This document shows positions 16,451-25,644 of a stretch of DNA of 64,000 nucleotides, in pieces (position 1 is the first letter of the stretch; each line of letters opens with the position of its first letter). Source of the stretch: Herbaspirillum rhizosphaerae_A (GTDB taxonomy: Bacteria; Pseudomonadota; Gammaproteobacteria; Burkholderiales; Burkholderiaceae_D); contig NZ_JAQQFR010000003.1 in assembly GCF_046025915.1 (NCBI RefSeq), positions 124,001 through 188,000 on the forward strand, written 5' to 3'. The position numbers were made by a program, and so were the translations under genes. Under the pieces are notes generated by a model. The model made no database searches and was not told the origin of the DNA. It worked only from the letters and a program-made list of their open reading frames with translations.

Positions 16451-17056
16451 TTGTTCGCAATCATCCAAGCCGCAGGCTGGCCGATCTGGCCGTTATTGAT
16501 CGCCTCCGTCATCGGCCTTGCGCTGGTCATCGAAAGACTCTTGTATCTGCGCCGCTCGCGCATCCTGCCTGAAGATCTGTTGCCGGAAGTGGTACGCGTC
16601 TATGAGTCCGGCCGTGTCAACGAAGATGTGATCGACAAGCTGGAACAAAATTCACCGCTGGGCCAGGTGCTCGCCGCCGGCTTGCGCAATGTTGACGCGC
16701 CGCGCGAAGTCATGAAGGAAGCCATCGAAGAAGCCGGTCAGGCCGCCGCACACCGTCTGGAACGTTATCTGACCACGCTGGGTACGATTGCCTCGCTGGC
16801 GCCGCTGATGGGTTTGTTCGGCACGGTCATCGGCATGATCGAAATTTTCGCCTCGCAAAACGCCGCCGGCACCAATCCTGCACAGCTGGCGCACGGGATT
16901 TCGATTGCCTTGTACAACACCGGTTTCGGTCTGGCGATCGCGATGCCCGCCCTCGTGTTCTATCGCCATTTCCGCGCGTCCGTTGACGGCTTCGTGGTCG
17001 ACATGGAGCAGCAAGCGGTCAAGTTCGTCGACGTTGTACACGGCGCCCGCCAGTAA
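16451..17056 (+). CDS. exbB: MotA/TolQ/ExbB proton channel protein, TTG start
   Basis: A 201-residue inner-membrane protein with three membrane segments and the MotA/TolQ/ExbB block 'LGTIASLAPLMGLFGTVIGMIEIFASQ' followed by 'HGISIALYNTGFGLAIAMPALVFYRHF'. With the ExbD protein next to it, it forms a proton-driven motor that energises outer-membrane processes. The start is TTG: AAAGGAG at 16438-16444 sits six bases before it and no in-frame ATG lies nearby. First gene of the exbB-exbD-lpxK-ycaR-kdsB run. Could equally be called TolQ-like; the lpxK neighbourhood favours the ExbB annotation. Confidence 0.92.
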   Translation: MFAIIQAAGWPIWPLLIASVIGLALVIERLLYLRRSRILPEDLLPEVVRVYESGRVNEDVIDKLEQNSPLGQVLAAGLRNVDAPREVMKEAIEEAGQAAAHRLERYLTTLGTIASLAPLMGLFGTVIGMIEIFASQNAAGTNPAQLAHGISIALYNTGFGLAIAMPALVFYRHFRASVDGFVVDMEQQAVKFVDVVHGARQ

Positions 17057-17068
17057 AGAGGAACCGCC

Positions 17069-17527
17069 ATGAATTTTCGCAAAGGCCGCGGACGGGAAGA
17101 TCTGGAAATCAACCTGATCCCCTTCATCGACGTCTTGCTAGTGATCGTGATCTTCCTGATGGTGACGACGACCTACAGCAAGTTCACCGCCTTGCAGATT
17201 ACGCTGCCGACCGCCGACGCTGAGAAGGCGCTGGAGCAGCCGTTTGAACTGAATGTTGCCGTCGACGCGCAAGGGCATTACGCCATCAATAACGTGCAGA
17301 TTGCGGCGCGCGATGTGAGCGGCATCGCCAAGGAATTGCAAAGTGCAGTCCAGGCTAACGAGGCCAGTGTTGCTGCCGGCACCGGCACGGCCAAGGCAGA
17401 TCCGGTGGTCATCATCAATGCCGACGCGCTGGCCGCACATCAGACCGTGATCAATGTGCTGGAAGCGGCGCGCACGGCTGGTTTTTCGCGCGTGACGTTT
17501 GCTGCACAAAGCAGCAGCGGCAAGTAA
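17069..17527 (+). CDS. exbD: ExbD/TolR-family biopolymer transport protein
   Basis: A 152-residue protein with one N-terminal membrane helix. 'EINLIPFIDVLLVIVIFLMVTTTY' carries the critical Asp of the ExbD/TolR proton path. The rest is a periplasmic domain ending in 'HQTVINVLEAARTAGFSRVTFAAQ', typical of the family. Starts 12 bp after exbB, so the two are co-transcribed and act as one complex. Confidence 0.94.
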   Translation: MNFRKGRGREDLEINLIPFIDVLLVIVIFLMVTTTYSKFTALQITLPTADAEKALEQPFELNVAVDAQGHYAINNVQIAARDVSGIAKELQSAVQANEASVAAGTGTAKADPVVIINADALAAHQTVINVLEAARTAGFSRVTFAAQSSSGK

Positions 17528-17566
17528 TTGCGGACGCTGTTTTCGTTTCTCTGACCAGGCCTACTT

Positions 17567-18595
17567 TTGTCCGATCACGCTTCCTTTGAATCCGCATTGA
17601 CGCGCGCCTGGATGCAGCGCGGCTGGCTGGCGTGCCTGCTGTGGCCATTGTCGCTGCTGTTCGGGCTGATTGCGCTGGTGCGGCGCACTTTGTACCGTAT
17701 CGGCTTAAAAAAAGCGGCGCGTCTGCCGGTACCTGTGATTGTGGTCGGCAACATCTTTGTCGGCGGCACCGGCAAGACGCCACTGACGATCTGGCTGGTG
17801 CAAGCCTTGCGCCAGGCAGGCTATACGCCGGGTGTGATCTCGCGCGGCTACGGCTCGAAAGTGGCCGAAGTGCGCGAAGTAACTTCTGCCTCGCAGGCAC
17901 AGGACGTCGGTGACGAACCGCTGTTGATTGCAGAACGCACCACTTGCCCGGTCATGGTCGGACGCGCACGCGTGGCCGTCGGTCAGGCTTTGCTGGCCGC
18001 GCATCCTGAAGTTGATGTGATTGTTTCGGACGATGGTATGCAGCATTACGCCATGGCGCGCGATGTCGAGATCGTTTTGTCGGATGCGCGCGGCAACGGT
18101 AATGGCTGGTTGTTGCCGGCAGGCCCGTTGCGTGAGCCTGTTTCGCGTCGTCGCGATTTCACGGTGTGCAATGTCGGTAGTGACGCTAGCGCTACTGCGC
18201 CCGCAGGCGCTGTTTCCATGCAGCTGGTAACTGACCAGGTTGAGCTGTTGAAGGATCGTGCCTGCAAACAGCCGCTGGAGGCACTGAGCCGGGCTGAGGG
18301 CATCGCGGCGGTCGCCGGTATCGGCAATCCATCGCGTTTTTTTGCAACACTGACCCGAGCCGGCCTGAACTTTGAAGCGGTGGCATTGCCAGATCACTAT
18401 GATTTTGTGCAAAACCCTTTTGCCGGCCTGTCGGCCGCGGTGATCCTGATCACCGAGAAGGATGCAGTAAAATGCAGGGCAATTGAGGCCATCAAAAACG
18501 ACCCGCGTATCTGGGTCGTGCCCGTGACGGCGCGCATAGACGGCGCGCTGGCTGAACATATAGTGGAGAAACTCCGTGAACGCCCGACTGCTTGA
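17567..18595 (+). CDS. lpxK: tetraacyldisaccharide 4'-kinase
   Basis: A 342-residue enzyme that phosphorylates the lipid A disaccharide at the 4' position. The modified Walker A is 'VGNIFVGGTGKTPLTIWL', then 'PGVISRGYGS', 'VIVSDDGMQHY' and 'ILITEKDAVKC' follow, all conserved in LpxK. An N-terminal hydrophobic segment (about residues 20-40) anchors it at the inner membrane. Translation appears to start at TTG 17567; an internal ATG at 17612 would lose the conserved 'ALTRAW' segment. No clear ribosome site. The 3' end overlaps the next gene by 20 bp. Confidence 0.94.
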   Translation: MSDHASFESALTRAWMQRGWLACLLWPLSLLFGLIALVRRTLYRIGLKKAARLPVPVIVVGNIFVGGTGKTPLTIWLVQALRQAGYTPGVISRGYGSKVAEVREVTSASQAQDVGDEPLLIAERTTCPVMVGRARVAVGQALLAAHPEVDVIVSDDGMQHYAMARDVEIVLSDARGNGNGWLLPAGPLREPVSRRRDFTVCNVGSDASATAPAGAVSMQLVTDQVELLKDRACKQPLEALSRAEGIAAVAGIGNPSRFFATLTRAGLNFEAVALPDHYDFVQNPFAGLSAAVILITEKDAVKCRAIEAIKNDPRIWVVPVTARIDGALAEHIVEKLRERPTA

Positions 18596-18785
18596 TATTC
18601 TCGTTTGCCCGATTTGCAAGGGACCGCTCGAGTTCGACAAAAAAGCCCAGGAACTGATTTGCAACGGCGACAAGCTGGCTTATCCGATTCGCGACGGCAT
18701 TCCCATCATGTGGGCTGACGAAGCGCGCGATCTCGGTGCTGCGCCTGCGACACCTGCTGCTCCGGTTGCTCCAGCTGCCGAATAA
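18576..18785 (+). CDS. ycaR: Trm112-family small protein (YcaR)
   Basis: A 69-residue protein with 'LLDILVCPICKGPL' and 'ICNGDKLAYPIRDGIPIM', the YcaR/Trm112 zinc-ribbon-like core. Only three of the usual cysteines are present (two in CPIC, one in ICNGD). It begins with GTG inside lpxK (20-bp overlap). The Ala/Pro-rich tail (last about 18 residues) is variable. Between lpxK and kdsB it is found in most proteobacteria. Confidence 0.92.
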   Translation: MNARLLDILVCPICKGPLEFDKKAQELICNGDKLAYPIRDGIPIMWADEARDLGAAPATPAAPVAPAAE

Positions 18786-18834
18786 ACTGCCTTAGTCCTG
18801 TTTCTGTCTTGTTGACCGTCTGATTGCACCCGCC

Positions 18835-19638
18835 ATGTCCTTTACCGTCATCATTCCCGCGCGCCTTGCTTCCACCCGTTTGCCGAACAAGCCTCTGGCC
18901 GATCTCGGCGGCAAGCCGATGATCGTGCGCGTGGCGGAGCGGGCCGCTTTGTCGGGAGCCGCGCGTATCGTGGTGGCAACCGATCATCGCGATATCTACG
19001 CCGCTTGCGAGCAGCACGGCATCGACGTCGCCATGACGCGTGCCGATCATCCGTCCGGCACCGATCGCATTGCTGAAGTAGCGGCCGCGCTGGATCTGGC
19101 CGACGACGCGGTGGTCGTGAACGTGCAGGGCGACGAGCCGCTGATCGATCCGGGGCTGATCGCGGCGACAGCCGGTCATATCAAATCGGATGTGCCGATG
19201 GCGACCGCCGCGCACAGCATCGAGCTGCTGCCGGAGATGTTCAACCCGAACGTCGTCAAGGTGGTGCTGAACAAGGAAGGCCGGGCCATGTATTTTTCGC
19301 GCGCGGCGATTCCATGGCATCGCGACGGTTTCGCGCAGTCCAAAGAAAGTCTGTCCGAGTTGCACAGCCACGAGTTCGCACCCTTGCGGCACATCGGCAT
19401 GTACGCCTACACCAACAAATTTCTGCAGATCTACCCGACGCTGACGGCCTCGCCGCTTGAACGCATCGAAGCGCTTGAACAATTGCGCGTGCTCTGGCAC
19501 GGCTATTCGATTGCCGTGCATGTGACGTCGCTGTTGCCGGAAGCCGGTGTCGATACGCCGGAAGACCTGGAGCGCGTGCGCAAGCATTTCGAAGCGCCGC
19601 CGGACAGCCCGCTGGTCGCGGCAATTTCTGCACTGTAA
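18835..19638 (+). CDS. kdsB: 3-deoxy-manno-octulosonate cytidylyltransferase
   Basis: A 267-residue cytoplasmic enzyme that makes CMP-Kdo for lipopolysaccharide core assembly. Signature blocks are 'VIIPARLASTRLPNKPLADLGGKPMI', 'ATDHRDI', 'HPSGTDRIAE', 'NVQGDEPLIDP' and 'RHIGMYAYTNKFL'. With lpxK it makes this operon a lipid A/Kdo unit. Confidence 0.96.
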   Translation: MSFTVIIPARLASTRLPNKPLADLGGKPMIVRVAERAALSGAARIVVATDHRDIYAACEQHGIDVAMTRADHPSGTDRIAEVAAALDLADDAVVVNVQGDEPLIDPGLIAATAGHIKSDVPMATAAHSIELLPEMFNPNVVKVVLNKEGRAMYFSRAAIPWHRDGFAQSKESLSELHSHEFAPLRHIGMYAYTNKFLQIYPTLTASPLERIEALEQLRVLWHGYSIAVHVTSLLPEAGVDTPEDLERVRKHFEAPPDSPLVAAISAL

Positions 19639-19950
19639 TTTTTGTCCCTGATCGGTTGATGGGGGCGATATGCGTTCGGCATAATAATGAGACGACTCGT
19701 ATCGTCTTTGATATCCATGAGTGTTCGCTTTGTAAGTCTGCTGTCATTCTCACCATTGATAATTCAGTGAACCGGGTTGCCTAAAAAATAGGCGTTTGTC
19801 ATGATCTGGTAAGATTTTGTGGTAAGTTTCGTACAGAGCAGAGATACACGGCGTCAACAGAGACAATCGCCTTCGATGGCAGTAATTGGATAGGTTGTTA
19901 CGTTCAGTGGCCATCGCAACAGAATTCAAAACTTCAATTTAGGAAAAAAT
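19639..19950. other. kdsB-adk intergenic region with a short hairpin
   Basis: No gene is seen in these 312 bp. AGACGA (19690-19695) and TCGTCT (19702-19707) form a small hairpin with a 6-nt loop followed by TTG, a weak candidate terminator for the kdsB operon. The right half must hold the adk promoter. 'TAGGAAAAAAT' just before the adk ATG is the ribosome site. Confidence 0.45.
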
Positions 19951-20607
19951 ATGCGCCTCATCCTTCTAGGAGCGCCTGGTGCCGGTAAAGGTACGCAAGC
20001 CACTTTTATCAAGGAAAAATACAATATTCCTCAGATTTCGACCGGAGACATGCTGCGCGCCGCCGTTGCTGCCGGCACGGAACTGGGCATTGCCGCAAAG
20101 AAGGTCATGGACGCAGGTGGTCTGGTGTCCGACGACATCATCATCGGCTTGGTTAAGGATCGCCTGAAGCAGGCTGATTGCGCCAACGGGTACCTGTTCG
20201 ACGGTTTCCCGCGCACAGTTCCGCAAGCCGACGCCATGAAGGATGCCGGCGTCAAGATCGACTACGTGCTGGAAATCGACGTTCCCGACAGCGCCATTGT
20301 CGAGCGCATGAGCGGTCGTCGCGTGCATCAGCCTTCGGGCCGCACTTACCACGTCAAGTTCAATCCGCCGAAGGTCGAAGGCAAGGACGACGTCACCGGC
20401 GAAGCGCTGATCCAGCGTGACGACGACAAGGAAGAAACCGTCAAGAAGCGTCTGTCGGTGTATCACGAACAGACCGAAGTGCTGGTTGGCTATTACGGTA
20501 AATGGGCCGAGTCGGGTCAACCGGGTGCGCCGCAATATCGCAAGATCGCCGGCGTCGGACCGGTGGAGCAAATCAGAGAGAGTGCATTTAACGCACTGTC
20601 GGCATAA
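19951..20607 (+). CDS. adk: adenylate kinase
   Basis: A 218-residue adenylate kinase, long type with LID domain. The P-loop 'GAPGAGKGTQA' lies near the N-terminus, then 'ISTGDMLRAAV', 'FDGFPRTVPQADAM' (AMP site) and the LID segment 'RRVHQPSGRTYHVKFNPPKVEGKDDVTGE'. The LID lacks zinc-binding cysteines. Interconverts ATP + AMP and 2 ADP in the cytoplasm. Single gene with its own terminator. Confidence 0.97.
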   Translation: MRLILLGAPGAGKGTQATFIKEKYNIPQISTGDMLRAAVAAGTELGIAAKKVMDAGGLVSDDIIIGLVKDRLKQADCANGYLFDGFPRTVPQADAMKDAGVKIDYVLEIDVPDSAIVERMSGRRVHQPSGRTYHVKFNPPKVEGKDDVTGEALIQRDDDKEETVKKRLSVYHEQTEVLVGYYGKWAESGQPGAPQYRKIAGVGPVEQIRESAFNALSA

Positions 20608-20611
20608 AATG

Positions 20612-20637
20612 AAGCGGACCATGTGTCCGCTTTTTTT
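20612..20637 (+). terminator. intrinsic terminator of adk
   Basis: An AAGCGGAC / GTCCGCTT stem with a 5-nt loop is followed by a T-run. It begins 5 bp after the stop codon. Confidence 0.93.
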
Positions 20638-20882
20638 ACGCCTGTGACCAGGCTGGAGTGGCGACAGTGGCATCAGCAGTAACATCAGTAACGTCAGCGG
20701 GAGAGCAGGCCAAAGTAGCGAAGGGGTAGAAGCCCGGCATCACATATAAGATCCATAAAGATCCATAAAAAAAGGGCGACGTAAAGTTTTGCAGTGCGCA
20801 GTGTCTGTACAGAACCGGTCAAAGAGAGCGGCGGTGCAGAAGGTCGTGATTGTTTACTTTGTCGTGATAACAAGGAGGAGAC

Positions 20883-23003
20883 ATGATGGCAGGAGCCTTA
20901 TGGTTTGCCGTAGCATGCGGCGTCGTCGCAGTGATCTATGGCCTCATTTCCCGTAGTTGGATTCTCAAACAAGACCCCGGCAACCAGCGCATGCAGGATA
21001 TCGCGACCGCGATCCAGCAAGGTGCCGCGGCTTACCTGGCGCGTCAATATCGCACCATTGCGCTGGTCGGCGTGGTGCTCTTCATCGTCATCGCATTGAT
21101 TCCCGGCCTCGGCTGGATTACGGCGCTCGGCTTTCTGATCGGTGCCGTGTTGTCGGGCGCGTGCGGTTTCATCGGCATGAATGTCTCGGTGCGTGCCAAT
21201 GTGCGTACTGCGCAGGCGGCGACCAAAGGCATGAACGAGGCGCTCAACGTGGCGTTTCGCGGCGGTGCAATTACCGGCATGCTGGTGGTCGGGCTGGGCC
21301 TGCTGGGCGTGGTGCTGTTTTTCTGGTGGCTGTTTTTGCGCGGCGTCGGCAACGCGCCGTCGTTGCATGACGCCATTCAACCCTTGATTGGCCTGGCGTT
21401 CGGCGCTTCGCTGATTTCCATCTTTGCGCGCCTGGGTGGCGGCATCTTCACCAAAGGTGCGGACGTTGGTGCCGATCTGGTAGGCAAGGTCGAGGCAGGG
21501 ATTCCCGAAGACGATCCACGCAATCCGGCGGTGATTGCCGATAACGTTGGTGACAACGTCGGCGACTGCGCGGGTATGGCCGCGGACTTGTTCGAGACCT
21601 ATGTCGTCACGCTGATTGCGACCATGTTGCTCGGCAGCCTGCTGCTCAAAGGCGCAGAAGTGCTGGCAGTGGTGTATCCGCTGCTCTTGGGCGGCGTCTC
21701 CATTCTGGCGTCGATCATCGGTTGCATGATGGTCAAGGTGGCACCTGGCAAAAAGATCATGTCGGCTCTTTACACCGGTTTGTGGTGGGCGGCGGGATTG
21801 AGTCTGGTCGGCTTTGCCATCGTCACCTGGACGGTGATGCCACCGGAACTGCGAGTGGCGATGATGGGCTCGGCGGTGATCGGCATCGTGTTGACCGGCC
21901 TGATGGTCTACATCACGGAGTACTACACCGGCACAGATTTCAAACCGGTTCAGCATATCGCGGAGGCCTCCACGACCGGCCATGGCACTAACATCATCGC
22001 CGGTCTCGGCGTGTCGATGAAGTCGACCGCTTATCCCGTGCTGGCGGTGTGCGCAGCGATCCTTGCATCGTATTGGCTGGCCGGTTTGTACGGCATTGCC
22101 ATTGCGGCGACGTCGATGCTGTCGATGGCCGGCATCATCGTGGCGCTGGATGCTTACGGGCCGATTACCGATAACGCAGGCGGTATCGCCGAGATGTCAG
22201 GCATGCCGGAGTCGGTCCGCGCCATTACTGATCCGCTGGATGCTGTAGGCAATACCACCAAGGCGGTGACGAAGGGTTATGCCATCGGCTCGGCCGGTCT
22301 GGCGGCGCTGGTGCTGTTTGCCGATTACACGCATGCGCTCGATTCGGTAGGCAAGAGCACATCCTTCGATTTGTCCAATCCGATGGTGATCGTCGGCTTG
22401 TTCATCGGTGGTTTGATTCCCTACCTGTTCGGCGCCATGGCGATGGAAGCGGTGGGGCGCGCGGCGGGTGCGGTGGTGATCGAAGTGCGCCGTCAGTTCA
22501 GCGAAATCAAAGGCATCATGGATGGCAGCGGCAAGCCTGAGTACGACAAGGCCGTCGACATGCTGACCTCGTCGGCGATCAGGGAAATGATCGTGCCGTC
22601 TCTGTTGCCGGTGGTCGTGCCGATCATCGTCGGCTTGCTTCTCGGGCCCGCGGCATTGGGTGGATTGCTGATGGGAACCATCGTCACCGGTTTGTTCGTC
22701 GCTATCTCGATGACGACCGGCGGCGGTGCCTGGGACAACGCCAAGAAGTACATCGAAGACGGCCACCACGGTGGCAAGGGTTCCGATGCACACAAGGCGG
22801 CCGTGACCGGTGATACGGTGGGCGATCCTTACAAGGATACGGCCGGTCCCGCAGTCAATCCGCTGATCAAGATCATCAACATCGTGGCCCTGCTGCTGGT
22901 GCCTTTGCTGCCGGCACCGGCTTTGACTGCTGCGTCAGCCGTCGTGCCTGCAGCGGTAACTGAGACAACAGCTGTTGTTGTGACCGTCCCCGTGGGAAAA
23001 TAG
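20883..23003 (+). CDS. hppA: membrane-bound H+-translocating pyrophosphatase, K+-independent type
   Basis: A 706-residue protein with about 16 membrane helices. The catalytic block is 'DVGADLVGKVEAGIPEDDPRNPAVIADNVGDNVGD'. 'DAVGNTTKAVTKGYAIGSAG' has Lys where K+-dependent enzymes have Ala (GNTTAA), which marks the K+-independent class. It couples pyrophosphate hydrolysis to proton pumping across the inner membrane and saves energy from biosynthetic pyrophosphate. AAGGAGGAG precedes the ATG. The C-terminal 30 residues are Ala/Val/Thr-rich and variable. A tandem 11-bp repeat around AAGATCCATA lies upstream near 20747-20770. Confidence 0.96.
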   Translation: MMAGALWFAVACGVVAVIYGLISRSWILKQDPGNQRMQDIATAIQQGAAAYLARQYRTIALVGVVLFIVIALIPGLGWITALGFLIGAVLSGACGFIGMNVSVRANVRTAQAATKGMNEALNVAFRGGAITGMLVVGLGLLGVVLFFWWLFLRGVGNAPSLHDAIQPLIGLAFGASLISIFARLGGGIFTKGADVGADLVGKVEAGIPEDDPRNPAVIADNVGDNVGDCAGMAADLFETYVVTLIATMLLGSLLLKGAEVLAVVYPLLLGGVSILASIIGCMMVKVAPGKKIMSALYTGLWWAAGLSLVGFAIVTWTVMPPELRVAMMGSAVIGIVLTGLMVYITEYYTGTDFKPVQHIAEASTTGHGTNIIAGLGVSMKSTAYPVLAVCAAILASYWLAGLYGIAIAATSMLSMAGIIVALDAYGPITDNAGGIAEMSGMPESVRAITDPLDAVGNTTKAVTKGYAIGSAGLAALVLFADYTHALDSVGKSTSFDLSNPMVIVGLFIGGLIPYLFGAMAMEAVGRAAGAVVIEVRRQFSEIKGIMDGSGKPEYDKAVDMLTSSAIREMIVPSLLPVVVPIIVGLLLGPAALGGLLMGTIVTGLFVAISMTTGGGAWDNAKKYIEDGHHGGKGSDAHKAAVTGDTVGDPYKDTAGPAVNPLIKIINIVALLLVPLLPAPALTAASAVVPAAVTETTAVVVTVPVGK

Positions 23004-23036
23004 CTTTTCCCATCCCACAAGGATGATCAAAAAAAC

Positions 23037-23067
23037 GACCGGCATGGGCATCCCATGCCGGTCTTTA
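23037..23067 (+). terminator. intrinsic terminator of hppA
   Basis: A perfect 12-bp stem (GACCGGCATGGG and its complement) with a CAT loop is followed by TTTATAT. A second hairpin (GGGAAAA / TTTTCCC) overlaps the hppA stop. The next gene starts only 22 bp after the stem, so termination may be partial. Confidence 0.8.
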
Positions 23068-23084
23068 TATTGGAGAGAAGAGAC

Positions 23085-23843
23085 ATGCAGATTGCTGGAC
23101 AAGTGTTTGTAGTAACAGGCGCGGCATCGGGATTGGGCGCGGCAACCGCGCGCATGCTGGCGGAAAACGGCGGCAAGGTGGTGCTGGCAGATTTGCAGGA
23201 GGAGGCCGGTGAGAAGCTGGCAACCGAGCTGAAAGGCAAATTTGTGCGCTGCGATGTCACGACCGAAGAAGACGGTCTGAAGGCTATCGAAGCGGCCAAA
23301 CAGCTGGGCAGTCTGCGCGGCCTGATCAATTGCGCCGGCATCGCGCCCGGCGCCAAGCTGATCGGTAAGGACGGCCCGCATACCATGGCCTTGTTCCAGA
23401 AAACGCTGAACATCAATCTGGTCGGCACCTTCAACATGGCGCGTCTGGCTGCGGACGCCATGAGCAAGCAAGATCCGTTGGAGCAGGGCGAGCGTGGCGT
23501 GATCATTAATACCGCCTCGGTGGCCGCATTTGACGGTCAGATCGGGCAGACGGCATATTCTGCATCCAAGGCGGCGATCGTCGGCATGACGCTGCCGATG
23601 GCGCGCGATCTGGCGCGCAGTGGCATCCGTGTGATGACGATTGCGCCGGGGATTTTCGAGACACCGATGATGATGTCCATGCCGCAAGAGGTACTGGATT
23701 CACTCGGTGGCGCGGTGCCTTTTCCGCCGCGTCTGGGCAAGGCAACGGAATATGCCCACCTGGCCAAGACCATCATTGAAAACCTCATGCTCAACGGCGA
23801 AACCATCCGTCTCGACGGTGCCATTCGCATGCCGCCAAAATAG
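23085..23843 (+). CDS. short-chain dehydrogenase, type-2 hydroxyacyl-CoA dehydrogenase-like
   Basis: A 252-residue SDR. The cofactor motif TGAASGLG is at residues 11-18; 'INCAGIAPG' is the NAG motif; the active site is 'NTASVAAFDGQIGQTAYSASKAAIVG' (Ser, Tyr-x3-Lys). 'DLARSGIRVMTIAPGIFETPMM' and the C-terminal 'LNGETIRLDGAIRMPPK' are characteristic of the HSD17B10/3-hydroxyacyl-CoA dehydrogenase type-2 group. ATG 23085 chosen by the upstream purine-rich GAGAGAAGAG. Probably works in fatty- or branched-acyl-CoA oxidation. Confidence 0.87.
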   Translation: MQIAGQVFVVTGAASGLGAATARMLAENGGKVVLADLQEEAGEKLATELKGKFVRCDVTTEEDGLKAIEAAKQLGSLRGLINCAGIAPGAKLIGKDGPHTMALFQKTLNINLVGTFNMARLAADAMSKQDPLEQGERGVIINTASVAAFDGQIGQTAYSASKAAIVGMTLPMARDLARSGIRVMTIAPGIFETPMMMSMPQEVLDSLGGAVPFPPRLGKATEYAHLAKTIIENLMLNGETIRLDGAIRMPPK

Positions 23844-23942
23844 AACGGTTACGTAATTTTTCTTTGCGTATTTTTGGCAACATCTCACATTTTTGCTGGC
23901 CAAATATCGCCTAAAGCGCGTGCGCCCTGATAAGCTGTTGGC

Positions 23943-25139
23943 ATGGAGTCAACAGATAAAAAAACAGGATTGATCCTGACTGGCGGAGGCGCACGCGCGG
24001 CTTATCAAGTTGGCGTGTTGAACGCTTTATCCATGATTTTGATGGAAGCCGGCTGGCCGGCCCATCGGAATCCTTTCCAGATCATCTGCGGTACCTCGGC
24101 CGGTGCAATCAATGCGACTGCGCTGGCCTGCCGCGCTGATGACTTCGGCGAGGGCGTGCGTGAGCTGATGAGCGTCTGGTCTAACTTCCGGGTCGAACAG
24201 GTCTATCGCTCTGACTCGCTCGGCGTGATTCGCTCCGGCGCGCGTTGGCTGTCGCTGTTTTCCTTTGGCTGGATGCTGCGCAAGTGGCGCGCCAATCCGC
24301 CTAATTCTCTGCTGGACAATACTCCGCTGGTCACCATGCTGCATCGCCTGCTGGATCTGCCGAGGCTGGATGATGCATTGGCCAACGGCACCTTGCATGC
24401 GCTGGCGGTGACAGCCTCGTCCTATACCGGTGGCCAGCATCTGACCTTTTATCAATCGATGCAGGAAATCGAACCGTGGCGGCGCACGCAGCGCGGCGCT
24501 ATTCGGGACCAGATCGGCGTCGAGCATTTGCTGGCGTCGTCGGCAATTCCGTTCATCTTTCCAGCGATTCCGATTTTTTACGAAGGCCGTCGCGAATATT
24601 TCGGTGATGGTTCGATGCGCCAGATTGCGCCGATTTCGCCCGCGATTCACTTGGGTTCGAGCAAGATTCTGGTAATCGGCGCCGGTCGCATGGGCGAGCG
24701 CTCCGAAGCGCCGACCGAGCTGGCGCAATACCCGAGTCTGGCGCAGGTGGCCGGTCACGCCTTGTCGAGCATTTTCCTTGACGGGCTGGCGGCCGACATC
24801 GAGCGCACCAACCGCGTCAATCAGACTTTATCCATGCTCACCGCCGAGCAGCGCGCCAAGATGCCATTGCGGCCGATCGAAGTGCTGGTGATTTCCCCCT
24901 CCGAGCGCATTGACGAGATCGCCAGCCGGCACGTCAACAGCCTGCCGCGCCCCGTACGCGTGATGCTCGGTGGCATCGGCGCTACTGAAGTACGCGGTGC
25001 GGCGCTGGCATCCTATCTCTTGTTCGAGCAGAGCTTTACGCGCGAGCTGATCGCCCTCGGCGAACGCGATACCTACGCCATGCGCGATCAGGTTCTTGCA
25101 TTTTTTGAACCAGATCTGGCCTTGGCGCTCCAAGCCTGA
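23943..25139 (+). CDS. patatin-like phospholipase
   Basis: A 398-residue protein with an N-terminal patatin domain. 'LILTGGGARAAYQVGVL' is the oxyanion loop, 'IICGTSAGAINA' holds the nucleophile S52, and 'EYFGDGSMRQIAP' the catalytic Asp. No signal peptide, so probably cytoplasmic or membrane-associated. The C-terminal 150 residues are shared with DUF3336-free bacterial homologues. Probably cleaves membrane lipids or acyl esters; role unknown. Monocistronic by spacing (99 bp before, 124 bp after). Confidence 0.87.
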   Translation: MESTDKKTGLILTGGGARAAYQVGVLNALSMILMEAGWPAHRNPFQIICGTSAGAINATALACRADDFGEGVRELMSVWSNFRVEQVYRSDSLGVIRSGARWLSLFSFGWMLRKWRANPPNSLLDNTPLVTMLHRLLDLPRLDDALANGTLHALAVTASSYTGGQHLTFYQSMQEIEPWRRTQRGAIRDQIGVEHLLASSAIPFIFPAIPIFYEGRREYFGDGSMRQIAPISPAIHLGSSKILVIGAGRMGERSEAPTELAQYPSLAQVAGHALSSIFLDGLAADIERTNRVNQTLSMLTAEQRAKMPLRPIEVLVISPSERIDEIASRHVNSLPRPVRVMLGGIGATEVRGAALASYLLFEQSFTRELIALGERDTYAMRDQVLAFFEPDLALALQA

Positions 25140-25263
25140 GCGTCACGCACCTACCTTGCAGAACGCAGATACGGGTTGCTTGGTTTGAAGCAAAACGTTA
25201 CTCTAGACGATGGTATTGCAAAAAATTGATACTTCTGCAACATAAAATAATGCGAGCCTGCTC

Positions 25264-25644
25264 TTGAAGACAACCTTTCTGAAACAGTGGTGTGTATTTC
25301 TCGCAGCACTGTTGTTATCGTTCTCCGTATTCGCCAAAGGCTCGCCCGATAGTGGCGTCGGCAACGTCGCCGCAGGCACGTTACCGCCGGAAGCGCAGCA
25401 GACTTTGGCTCTGATCAAGCAGGGCGGTCCGTATCCGTATGCCAAGGACGGCGTCGTGTTTGGCAATTACGAAGGGGTTTTACCCAGGCAGAAGCGCGGG
25501 TATTATCACGAATTCACCGTGAAAACGCCGAAAGCACGTAATCGCGGCGCGCGTCGGATCATCTCCGGCGGCAATCCGCAAACGTCGGGTGAGTACTATT
25601 ACACCAAGGATCACTATCAGACATTCCAGCGCATCAGGGAATGA
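25264..25644 (+). CDS. secreted ribonuclease, barnase/RNase Sa family
   Basis: A 126-residue protein with signal peptide ('FLKQWCVFLAALLLSFSVFAKG', cleavage after FA or AKG) and a microbial-ribonuclease domain. 'ALIKQGGPYPYAKDGVVFGN' is the usual opening, the catalytic Glu is in 'YYHEFTVKTP', the Arg in 'NRGARRIISGG', and the His in 'YYYTKDHYQTFQRI'. It cleaves single-stranded RNA at guanosine and is exported. TTG at 25264 is the only start that keeps the signal peptide. Its stop overlaps the barstar start (ATGA), so enzyme and inhibitor are translationally coupled. Confidence 0.9.
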   Translation: MKTTFLKQWCVFLAALLLSFSVFAKGSPDSGVGNVAAGTLPPEAQQTLALIKQGGPYPYAKDGVVFGNYEGVLPRQKRGYYHEFTVKTPKARNRGARRIISGGNPQTSGEYYYTKDHYQTFQRIRE

